Shown piece after piece: positions 53,757 through 64,000 of a stretch of 64,000 nucleotides of DNA. Position 1 is the first letter of the stretch; each line of letters starts with the position of its first letter. Both the position numbers and the translations under genes were made by a program. The notes under the pieces were generated by a model. The model made no database searches. It worked only from the letters and a program-made list of their open reading frames with translations, and was not told the DNA's origin. Source of the DNA: Paulownia fortunei (taxonomy: Eukaryota; Streptophyta; Magnoliopsida; Lamiales; Paulowniaceae); the NCBI GenBank assembly GCA_019321725.1, contig JAGSPU010000052.1:1860001-1924000 (forward strand), given 5' to 3'.

Positions 53757-54919
53757 ATTTTTTAAAAATTTTAAAAGAAAAATTATCACTTCTAATGTGG
53801 TGAAGAGGCTTTGCGTGTGTGTCTATAGAGATAGAGAGATGTATGTATATATTATATTATTAGATTAAATTAGACCGTGCATCAAATATAAATTTAAAAA
53901 TGCAATATAAATAATAAATTTATAATAGAAATTGCAATGTTATGACAACAATAAAATTAATGAACAACTTTACCAAGAAATTTATTTAGTATTATAATTA
54001 TTATTGTTATTATTATAATGATTAAGGGCAAGAGAAGGCCAGCAGCCCATCCACATGCATTACTTCTTGCTGACAGTAATTTTTGCAATTTCAAGATAAG
54101 GTTTCTTTCTCTCAGTTGTCACATTTACCACTGTCCAAATTCATGATCTACGTTTTGTTCTTTTCTACAATCCAAAATATCTTTCTTATAGAAAGACCAA
54201 CATCATCCTTTAAATATTTAAGCTATTATAGATCTTTTTTTTTTTTCTTTTTATCTCAAGCACGTGAACTTTTCATAATCAAATAATGAAGATAGATTAC
54301 TTGCCGTTTATATATGATCTTATTAAGTAAATTTAAATTATTAAAAAGAATAAATAATTTATTTGATATTATTGTAATTTATTATAAGCAAAAAGACATA
54401 GGTAAGATATTTAATTAAGAATTTAGTTGGTCTGATGGCAGTCAATAAAATCTGTTCACACGAGGAATAAAGTCTTCCGTGACAGGGAGATAACTTAGAC
54501 TAATAACGCAACGCATTTTCGAATAATTAAGCAACCTAACAGGATTCAATATCCCACTATTTAAATCCACAGTTACACCAGGTTGAACACCACCATAGCT
54601 AGGAAATAATATCAATTAGGATAATATTTAAAGAAACGATGCTCTCCATTTTTATTTTTTTTTGGTAAATTTGCTATTTTGCAGCTTTGGATGGTAATAA
54701 CCCAGTTCAGCCATTGACAGTTGACACTAATCTAATCCTAGGTTCCTGGTTTTGTAATGACTGGCTCCATCATTTCAGACTCCAATTTTTGGACCCATTA
54801 CAAACTAAATGGGTCAAGCGAACTTTATCAATTTTGCAACCAGTGGGTTGCCACACAAACTGCATACCTAATCAAGGTCTCTGATATATGCTGATACTGA
54901 CATAGATGGCATAGTTTTT

Positions 54920-54958
54920 CACACACACACACAAACACACACACACAGACACACACAC
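54920..54958. repeat. (CA)n microsatellite
   Basis: An interrupted CA run with an A insertion and a G substitution; simple sequence. Confidence 0.9.
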
Positions 54959-56689
54959 AAATAGTGATAATAAGTTCATACCAGAGAGCATATTATATTT
55001 ATAGTCAGTGTTACAATATTCATACAACTGCTCTGCATATTGGCTATATTGACAATCATAATGCGATTCACATTTACACATTGATAGTACTTCAATACAC
55101 ATTGCACATCATGAAGTGCACTTGTATAGATATTATTTGGCACAGCATTAGTTTATCAGTCATCACATAACCATCAGGCCCCTTCGTAGTCTATTTCCCT
55201 CTTTATCCTGTCCCTGTCAAAGAAATCATGGAATACATGTTTGTTTAGTGCCTCATAATGGTTACATTAACTTCAACTGAAGCATGGATAAATAGTTGAA
55301 AAGCATAGATGAAATTGCCTGAGGTAAGATGTAAAGCACGGAATTTCATTTGCTAAAAGACGAGAAAAGGAAATTAAGAAATGTTTCTTCGTCCCATCTT
55401 TTCTTGTAAACACTGAAAGCGGCAATTAAAGCTTTCATGCTAGCATAAACGAACATGAACCATAATTCTTGTATCTTGTTCTATTTAAACAAATAACTGA
55501 CTCCTGAAAAAGGGGAAGGGAAACAGTATACATGCAACATGGGGATCTTGTGCCGACCCTCAGACAACCATGCTCATGCAAATTTGTGAGTTTCCTCCAT
55601 TATGTAAGCAAAACATTAGATGCATATATTCCAGTGCACGTAATGAAAACCTTAAAGCAGACCACCATTCCTGAGGAAAGTATATACTTTTCTATAAAGT
55701 ATATGTTTCATTCTTCCTGAAAAGTGCATGCATAATCCACATATGCCGAAATCTGATATCTATTAACCTATTACTCAACAGAAAAGCATGCACCTGTGGA
55801 AGCATGGCAAAATGTAGTTGTATTGTTTGAATTGCAATGAAACACCCAACAAGCGCAAGAAGCAGTCATCTTGTCTCTCGTTGCAGCAATTCATGGAAGA
55901 CATATATCACATCCATCTTTTAGAAGCTTCTCCACTGTAGAAATGCAAAAGGGGAAGGAAAACAACATGGGCAATTGAGATTTGAGAATACCAAGAGGAC
56001 TGGTCCAGCTGAAAAACACTATACTGCGGCTTGTGTCCCTTGCCCAGCAAATTTGCTTCAGAATCTGCTCATGTTTGAAGTAACAAGAGGTCCTCCACTT
56101 TCTAAGATGCAAGCATGAACAGAACTTTTGCTTCAGAATAACTGAAACTAATCATTCCAAATGATTAGTTAAATCGTGCCATCCATCGACACATGAGTAT
56201 ATCTTACTGGAGAATGAGTACCTTCCAGCAAGAGAGAACTAAATTGGGTCCAGAAAATCAGTAACCCATCAACTTGATGTTAATGTTATTTTTTAATTCT
56301 TTGAAGATTGCAAGCAACCTGTTTATAAGATCAGAAACAAGCAAATCCAAGCCAGATGCGTATAAGCACATAACTATAGTCAAGCAATTGCGTTCAACAG
56401 ATAAGCGCATCAACCATGCATCTTTCTCAAATGCCGTAATCTTCTTCAGCATTAATACCATTATCACGTGGGAGAAGACTCACAAATGTACAAGTTTTCA
56501 ATTTTGACCACTGGCTCTAAAATGACAAATATCAGAATGTACAGACTGTTGCCAGCTTTCCAAGTCGCTCAGGGAATTACCAAAATCTTGCTGTTCTTCT
56601 AGACTGAACTTTTAATATTGAGTAAGTTCAAAATTTACTGTATCAACCCCTCATTTGCATTGATAGAATACTCAAATTAATAAAAATTC

Positions 56690-58529
56690 CTATAAAAAGT
56701 TCTCTTCCATTAAATCATTATCCAATAGTACATTACCAATCTTCTTCATTTTATTATGAAGATTGAAAAGTAAGGAACCTATGGCATCACTTTCTCTATG
56801 AGATCTATCTCCAACAACAAAAACATGGAACTTGTTCCCAACTTCAATCCAACTGCAGCCAGGCTGTTTCTTCAACCCCCCATCCTTCATCTTCAACTTC
56901 AGCATTTCAGCCTCCTTCCACTTCCCACTAGTAGTATATATATTAGATAGAAGCACGTAAGTGCCAGAGTTTGCTGGCTCCACATCCAAAAGTTTGTCTG
57001 CTACCAGTTTTCCTATATCAGCATTCCCGTGAATATTACATCCCAAGAGAAGTGTGCCCCAAGCATAGGCTGATGCTTTCAGCGGAAGTTGTTTAATAAG
57101 ATCAAACGCCTCCCCCAGCCTTCCTGCTCGACCATAGAGATCAACAATGCATGTATAATGATCTTCTCTCACTTTTATGGACTTGTCTCTCAAAAGCACT
57201 TCAAAGTAATTTAGCCCTTCCTGCACCAGACCAGCATGGCTGCAAGCAGAAAGCAATCCGATATAGGTAACATCATTTGGCTTGAAACCCATGTTTTGCA
57301 TTTCCTCAAAAACCATGATTGCCTCTCTTCCACATCCATGGTGAGCATATGCAGCAATCATGGAATTCCAAGAGACCAAATCCCTGTGGCCTCTCAATCC
57401 ATTATCAAACATTTGTCTAGCCATCACCAGCTCTCCACATTTTGAATACATATTTATTAGTGCAGATATCACAACTTTACTTTCCTGATAGACGGTCTTG
57501 CTAATTACCTGATGGACTTGCCTCCCTTCACCAAGACCAGCTAAGTTACTACAAGCCCCCAATACACTCGCAAAAGTTACTTCGTTAGGCTTTACCCTTC
57601 TATCCCTGTTCATAACATAGAATGTTCTCAACGCTTCTTCGCTTTTGCCATATTGTATGCACCCACTTATGATTGCAGTCCAGGAAACAACATTTTTCCC
57701 CGGCATCTCATTAAACAACCTCCTCGCTGTCTCCAATTCACCATTCTGAATAAAACCAGTGATCATTGTATTCCATGACTGCACATCCTTTTCTGGCATC
57801 GTCTCAAACAAACCATATGCTTCACCCAACCTCATATTTTGTGCATAACCAGTAATCATCGCATTCCAAGAGACCAATTCCTTTCAGGCATCCTATCAAA
57901 AAGCAATCCAGCCTCATCAACCCTCCCATTTCGAGCTAATCCCGAAATCATGATAGTCCAAGAAATCACATTCCTTATAGGCATCTGATCAAAAAGCCCC
58001 CTAGCCTCGTCAACCCTTCCACAGTTTACCAACCCTGAGATCAACGTGTTCCAAGAAACAACATTCCTCTTCCCATCCTCTCGAACACCACCAACGCCTG
58101 TTCAGTCCTACCACTTCGTACATACCCATCAATCATAGTGTTCCAAGCCACCACATTCTTCTCTGGCATTTCATTAAAAAGCCTCTCAGCCTCAGAAACT
58201 CTCTTTGTTTTCAAGTACCCAGATATCATAGCTGTCCAAGTAACAACATCTTTCTTGGCATCAATCCTATCAAACAACTCTCTGGCTTCTTCAACCAGAC
58301 CACACTTTATGCAACCCGAAATTAAAGCCGTCCACGAAATCACATCTCGGTCCGGCATTACTTCGAACAATTCACGTGCTTCAAAAATCTTACCCTCCTG
58401 ACATAGCTTGGTGATCATCCAATTTGCCTTAGCTACATCTTGCTTGAGTGTGTAATCTTGTCTGGGGATCAAAATTTCTGAAATTTTTTGGGCTTGTGTT
58501 ATTGAGTTATACAATTTCAATGGGGTCAT
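56690..58529 (-). CDS. Mitochondrial E-class PPR protein (At2g35030-like), intronless, two or three frame breaks
   Basis: A pentatricopeptide repeat protein of the PLS/E class; such proteins bind organellar RNA, often for C-to-U editing. Repeats run almost end to end, for example DVISWTALISGCIKCGLVEE, VAWNTMIDGYVRSGRTEQAL, VSWNAMITGYAQNMRLGEAY, ALINMYSKCGEL and SWNSMIAAYAHHG. The E/E+ tail KKQPGCSWIEVGNKFHVFVV has no DYW domain after it. Single missing bases at 58072-58074 and 57876-57877 split the frame into three parts that join cleanly, giving about 613 residues from the ATG at 58527-58529. A better start may be the ATG at 58645-58647, which opens an Arg/Ser-rich presequence-like stretch (MLTSLRSSRTLRHGLN). 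That needs one extra base in the T6/A6 run at 58547-58552 to be an error and would give about 652 residues. At2g35030 (627 residues) is the closest relative I recognise. Confidence 0.9.
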
Positions 58530-61143
58530 GTTGGAGTTTGATATAGTTTTTTGCCGAGTTGTGCCTGTAAACAATACTTAAAGGCGTGGGTTTGATGAAA
58601 TTAAGACCGTGCCTGAGAGTTCTTGATGACCGAAGAGAGGTTAGCATCTCAGTTTCAGTTAAAATTTGACCATAAATTATGAGCTTCCGGCAAGAACATT
58701 GCGAAAGCTGATGAAACAAGGCAAGTTTTTGAAACGCCTACATCCCTAATCCCATAACCCATGGATGCCATTGTATTACATGTTGGAAATTGGCTCAAAA
58801 ATTATTTTTGACTAAAATTTAATTAATTATTTAAGTGGGTGTCGGCTTAATGTAGTCTATTTTGCTACTAATACACTAAATTTAATGCTCCAAAACCGTT
58901 TTAGGTGCAACAAAAATTAAAATAAAAAATTAGTCACTTGAAATAGTATATTTGAAATACAACGAATAGGAACAATGCCTAATAATAATGGCATGAATTT
59001 AAAATAAATTTGATCAAATTTAAAATTAAAACCCGATAATTAAAAAAAGTTAGATTCGAAACTCATCCCATCCCATCATGATGGAGGATCTACTCTATAC
59101 CCAAAATTAGATGGGTCTAACTTGTATGGATCCGCTAACTAACTAACTAAAAATAAAATTTGAATATTTTAGTTATATATAATTATTTTTCTGTTTTTGT
59201 ATGACTATTTAGTTTTGATATTTTTAACATGATAAAGTGTATTTCTTATATTCTTTTTACTAATTGTTAAATGTGATAATACCATTAATTTATAGAATAT
59301 GAATATAATTAAATTATGTGTTTTACTATTTTCAAATATTTTATATAATTTCTCACTTTATTTAATTTTAATATATTTTATTCATAATTGAAAAAATATA
59401 AATCAATTATAATATTTTTTAATTGAGACTAAAGTCTGAAAATAAATTTAAAATAATTTTTAAATTAATGTAATAATATTATAATGTGCGTTGCTCAATT
59501 TATAAATGAATAAAATGTTATTTAGTAAATATAAAATATACTTATATTAATTAATAATAATACGGACAAGTTCGGGACATGTTCATTAAAATTCGTTACA
59601 TGTCCCAAACCCGATTAAATTTATAAAATTAAAACCCATACATATTATGAGACCCGTTTAGTTAAGTTTGGATCCACTTCAAATGAAATAGATTCATTAC
59701 AAATTTAGATTTGAATCCGATCTAATAAGCTTGTACTAAAGCCCAATATATTTTTTAAAATTTTATAATATAATTCAATTTTTTTATAGTTTATTATTTT
59801 TTAAATTTACAGTGTTAATATCTCTGAGAAATGAGTATTCGAAACCCATCAACTACCTATGGGGCAATTTTAACATAGATTTCAACTTTTACTTAACAAT
59901 TTGATAACTATTACTCGAACTTTTTTAATCGTTTAAAACTATACACATTCTGAATATGTTTATCCAGCAATATCTACTGGCGTATATCCACTGCCCTTTT
60001 TTTTACTATACGAGTCTACTAGAATTTTACGACATTGGTCTCGTGGTTCCAACCTTATTATTGACAATGCAATAACATTTGTTTGCTTTTGGAAAATAAA
60101 CAATAAAAAAAATTACAAAGTCAGAAGTGGAATATAGTATAATATTACTTTATATGCTATTTGCAAAAGAGCTATGAAAGTATAAAACAAGTAAAAAAAA
60201 AATAAAAATTTAGTTAAGTGTGTTATAAAATATATTTCTGCATGAAATAAACAAATTAAATTGTAAGATGATTAAAATACAAAAAAAAAAAGTCTAAAAC
60301 GAAGTTATGTCATAAAATAGTGGTTTTTCTTCCATTTCATAATTTGCAAAATGATGAAAACAAAGTCAAGATTGTTGGGTGGAATAAATATGACGATACA
60401 CTAACTTTTTGAACATGTCAAGAATAATTGTATTTATTTTTTTACTTTTTTTTTAAATTTAGAAGTAGTAATTTATTTGACTTTGTTATGCAATTTATGC
60501 ATTAACCATGCACTTTTACAATTAGATTTTATCCAATTTTATAGACAGCACATGTAACACACGTGTAAATTATAATGCATATAATTTGTTATTGAAATTT
60601 ATTTTTGACATGAATAATTTGATTGGATATGACAATGGGGTGAATTTTGAATAAGTTTATAAACAATCGAGATCGTCCTGTCAAAATTTATAAAGACACT
60701 AATCCAAATCCGTCCTAGATCATTTGGGTTCTGGTTAGACCACTAAATTCGTTAGATTCGTTTTATAATTTAATTTTTATTTTTTAAAAATAACACTACT
60801 ATATTTAATTTAAAAATAATAAAATAATAATAATTATATATTAAAAAAAAATAAAATTGAGCAAGGTGAAGTTAAAAATACAAAATCAACACCCATTTCA
60901 AACTTATTTGTAATTTTAATTTTTTTAAAAAATTATTTATAATTTTAAAAATTTTCTGCCCTATTATGTATATATATATGATAAGAATGTCTCAATTATT
61001 TCCTCATTTATACGGACATTACCATCAGACTTCTTTCTGTACCCACAGTTTTCAAGTTTCAACCCATTCGGCCCGAATTTTATTGAAATTGAGTTAATTT
61101 TGGGCTTCGGCTTTCTCATAGAGCCCAACCCATCATAATACAC

Positions 61144-61165
61144 CTCTCTCTCTCTCTCTCTCTCT
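61144..61165. repeat. (CT)n microsatellite in the PMD leader
   Basis: A CT run about 230 bases before the ATG, typical of plant 5' leaders. Confidence 0.85.
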
Positions 61166-61387
61166 TCTCTGTTCATCCACAGCACTCTCTTCTCTCTTTT
61201 GCCCTCTGCCGCAGTGCCGTCGTCGTCGTCGTTCCTATTATCTCTACCGAACCCTATACTCCCTTCATAAAACCCATTTCTTTCTGCAATTATCTTGAGT
61301 CTTGGCCTTTTATTTTTCGTAATAAAGTGCTTGTTGACCGCTGTTTTTTGGGGTTTCCAAAAGAAAAAGGTCTAAGAGAAAGAATCA

Positions 61388-61396
61388 ATGCATTGA
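61388..61396 (+). promoter_or_regulatory. Minimal two-codon uORF before the PMD gene start
   Basis: ATG CAT TGA (Met-His-stop) ends one base before the ATG that opens the PMD frame at 61398. Such a short uORF could favour or hinder initiation at the main ATG. It is seen directly in the sequence, but that it is in the transcript is inferred. Confidence 0.45.
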
Positions 61397-61397
61397 T

Positions 61398-64000
61398 ATG
61401 AAGTCTGAAGATTTCTATTCTGCCTCCAGTAAGTCTTTTTATTCATATTCTGACATAAAAATGGGACAGGATATTTTATGTTTATCATAATTTTCTCATT
61501 TCATGCTGATTATTATTATAATCATTATTGTTTTTGTGAAAACATAGAGGTTTACTGAAATGCTTGTATCTTGGAATAGCCTTCAATTTAAGTTTCAACC
61601 TTTTGAGCTTTAATTAATGGTGAATTGCTAATTGTCTGTTTTTTCTGGATACTTGTCTTTCTTTATGTGGTTAACTGGAGTTTTTTACAATGAAAAACAT
61701 TTGAGTTTGCAATATATGATGCCCCATTATTAATAGGCCATCAATTGTTGAATGTTATCTTAGAAATCTTTATCATCTTTTATCTCCCATTTAAGCATTC
61801 TTTCCCTATTACTAATATATGTCTGTATAGATAAAGTAAGATAATAAGAATTATGAGTTATCAGTTGTGAAAGGAGCGCCCCTTGCATATCTTTATGCGG
61901 TTATACTATGTGCCCAATTAGAAAATGGTTCCATGAGACACTCATAGTAAGGGTTGAAACCCAAATCACAAGTTAATCTTTTGTATGAACTCTGCAAGAG
62001 ATGCATAAATGAAAGTACCTTCCAGTATCTTTCAGAGGTTGTCACATAATTGTAGTGGTTTTGGATGATGTTGGTCAAGTGGGGGTGGCGGACGTGGATG
62101 AGGTCTATCATGGAATTTCCATGATGCTGAATTAGACAGTGTATTGGAAGAGTAGCAGTCCTGCTGGCAGCTTAAGTGTGCGTTCTTATGAAATATTTTG
62201 GGTTTTGGTTTCTGCATCTTCATTTTCCTAGCTCAGATAGCCCAATGGAGATGCATAACTTTGAAAAAGCTTGAAAGTTTGCTAGAAACAAGATGATTGC
62301 ATGTGCTGAGAACATAATACGAAGGCATTGATTAAACATGGACTTTGAAAATCTACATATATTCATCACAAAAGCTCTTTAGTTTTGGTAGAGGTGGGTT
62401 TTGTGGTGACTAATTATTGCCCCTATTTCTTCGAATATTTGTATGCTCAATTTCCTTGTGGACTCACTCGATTATTGAGTCATCCAAACATGATGGCATC
62501 ATTGTGAGCGTATTATTTGGAAGCAAATGCTTGTGATGACTGATGGGGTGCGAACATTTTTAACTGCCGCAACAGATAAGCTGATTCAACTGGATCATTC
62601 CCCTGAGAAAATCACACAAGTTACGACATAGTTAGTTGTAATGGGAATGCAAGAAGCAGCATGAACTTTAGTCTGCCCAGAATGAAGTCACATATTAAGC
62701 ACACATGATTTCATCACTGAGGAAGTCAAACACGGTAAACCCCCAATACAGGACCTGATTCAGCTCAATCAGTCTCCTGAGAAAAATCTCTCAATTTGTG
62801 AATAGTATGTCTGCAACTCATGAATGGAAAAGGAGAATAGACACGGGCTTAAATGGCTCCAGAATTTGATTGTTTTGGTACTTTTCCTCATTGACATTAG
62901 GCATCATTATTCCTTTATGTTTCGTTTTTTGCAAATGACATGTAATGAGCTGTGTCTGGTTCCACTTGTGCTTGTTATGTCCGGGGATCATCTGATAACT
63001 CAAAATATTAATTGTAATATTTTCCAGTTCAGATGTATACAGTATCATGATCATCTTTTTTAAAATCTCCTTGAAGTCTTCTAGGTGATTCCATAGTAAT
63101 TATAATACTTTCCTGTTCAGATGTATACATTATCATGGTCATCGTTTTTAAATCTCCTTGAAGTCATCTAGGTGATTCCACTTTACCTTTTATCTTTGAT
63201 GCCTTTCCAGCAAAAAAGCTTATTTTTCACCCTTTCCTTCATCAGTTCATTGTGTACAATAGTTTGTCCAGATTGCCAATTGATTCGCAAGGTTGAAATT
63301 AGGAGTAAGGTATTATTGTAGATTATAACTGGAACCTAGGCTTCTATTTCTCTTTTTACTGCAGTGGGATACTAGTTACATTCACATGGATGGACAGGTT
63401 CATTTACTAAAGCCTGTCTCTGGGACTGCCTTTCTGCATTTTGGACAGATGTAACTTATAGCAACATGATGGATTATTATGCGACCAACCCTGGACCAGT
63501 TGATGATTCTATTTTATATGATCAAGACAAGCATGTTTCAGCTGCAGTTTGGGAGGGACAGGTTTTTTTCGCTGTTCAACTTCTCCTCTTCTGTCTTGTT
63601 TTATAGGTAAAGCATTTGTAACTTGCAATATGTTAATTTTAATATTAACAGGAGAGAGGTGCACTTAGATGTCACGAACACACTTCAAAGCTTGACCGTT
63701 GGTTGCTTACTGAGAAACAGATTGAATTGGTTAAAAGAGCTGGTTTTGGCTATTTGAGATTGATTCCAGCAATTAGTCTTGATAACCCTCTTATATCTGC
63801 ACTAGTGGAGAGATGGAGGAAAGAAACAATTTCATATGACTGTTGGAGAAATGACAGTAACACTGGAAGATGTTGCTTACTTGCTCGGACTTCGAATTGA
63901 TGGTGAACCAGTTATAGGAGTAACTTACACCGCTTGTGATTCAGTATGTGTTAAATATCTAGGTAAAGCACCGGATTCAGGGTACACAAGTGGTGGAATG
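61398..64000 (+). CDS. Plant mobile domain (PMD) protein, MAIN-like / PP7-long-form type, 5' part, one frame break
   Basis: Belongs to the plant mobile domain family (MAIN, MAIL and 'phosphatase 7 long form' proteins), nuclear proteins tied to gene and transposon silencing and genome stability, and related to a domain carried by some transposons. Exon 1 (61398-61428) encodes MKSEDFYSAS. After a 2-kb intron, exon 2 (63449-63561) gives NVTYSNMMDYYATNPGPVDD and ends AAVWEGQ. Exon 3 from 63652 begins ERGALRCHEHTSKLDRWLL and continues with the diagnostic IELVKRAGFGYLRLIPAISL, NPLISALVERW, VGEMTVTLEDVAYLLGLRID, GEPVIGVTY and KYLGKAPDSG. A frame break at about 63826-63833 separates ERWRKET from the later part. 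The gene continues past the right edge, so the phosphatase or C-terminal region cannot be judged. Confidence 0.88.
63009..63183. repeat. Tandem duplication of about 88 bases in PMD intron 1
   Basis: Units 63009-63096 and 63097-63183 share TTCAGATGTATACA, AATCTCCTTGAAGTC and TCTAGGTGATTCCA, with a few substitutions and one indel. It ends about 265 bases before exon 2. Confidence 0.9.

Larger units (their letters stand above)
52535..56689. other. Intergenic between the PPR gene and the glutaredoxin-like gene
   Basis: The side near 52535 is CT/GA-rich and is the likely leader and promoter of the glutaredoxin-like gene. The rest is AT-rich, with a tandem duplication (53635-53756) and a CA microsatellite (54920-54958). 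No gene is supportable. Confidence 0.55.
58648..61397. promoter_or_regulatory. Region between the divergent PPR and PMD genes
   Basis: AT-rich in the middle, with TCGGGACATGT/ACATGTCCCAAACCCG-type repeat words near 59575-59615. A (CT)n run at 61144-61165 followed by a GTCGTCGTC stretch marks the likely leader of the PMD gene. No other gene is seen. Confidence 0.5.

Noticed and set aside
23293..58529. A possible functional cluster of mitochondrial genes (GLDH, FIS1, PPR)
   Set aside because: They are far apart, in different orientations and mixed with unrelated genes. Organelle-targeted proteins are common enough for this to be chance.

Overview
This is nuclear DNA of a flowering plant, almost certainly a eudicot. 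It is AT-rich, with long gene-poor stretches, GT-AG introns rich in T/A, many microsatellites and tandem duplications, and only plant-type genes. An asterid is my guess, but the sequence does not prove it.

Eleven protein-coding loci can be supported. Left to right they are: a BLADE-ON-PETIOLE (BOP) BTB-ankyrin co-regulator (+, 10061-12400) between two gene-free regions of more than 9 kb; a small CYSTM membrane protein (+, 21706-22162); mitochondrial L-galactono-1,4-lactone dehydrogenase, GLDH (-, 23293-27511); chloroplast lycopene beta-cyclase, LCYB (+, 29285-30796), divergent from GLDH; a GUX-type family 8 glucuronosyltransferase (+, 33531-35591); the fission factor FIS1 (+, 36454-40354); augmin subunit 1 (-, 41416-43213), convergent with FIS1; the RNA polymerase V subunit NRPE5 (-, 45174-48083); a glutaredoxin-like protein with a CxxC tail (-, 51369-52534); a mitochondrial E-class PPR protein (-, 56690-58529, perhaps to 58647); and the 5' part of a plant-mobile-domain (PMD) protein (+, 61398 to the right edge).

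The genes are ordinary and functionally unrelated; there is no operon-like logic. The most striking feature is that eight of the eleven carry small frame-breaking indels, many in short homopolymers and most of them single missing bases. The protein on both sides of each break still reads as a well-conserved family member. GLDH, FIS1 and NRPE5 are perfectly open across all exons. Residual long-read consensus errors explain this best, although real pseudogenisation of single loci, especially BOP and AUG1, is not excluded. Automatic ORF calling would truncate or split all eight.

Other points of interest are an in-frame 44-residue tandem duplication in the stem of the GUX protein, a 34-bp-arm hairpin downstream of BOP, short uORFs before BOP and the PMD gene, and a possible in-frame upstream exon for LCYB. 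I found no phage, CRISPR, viral or novel defence-like system.
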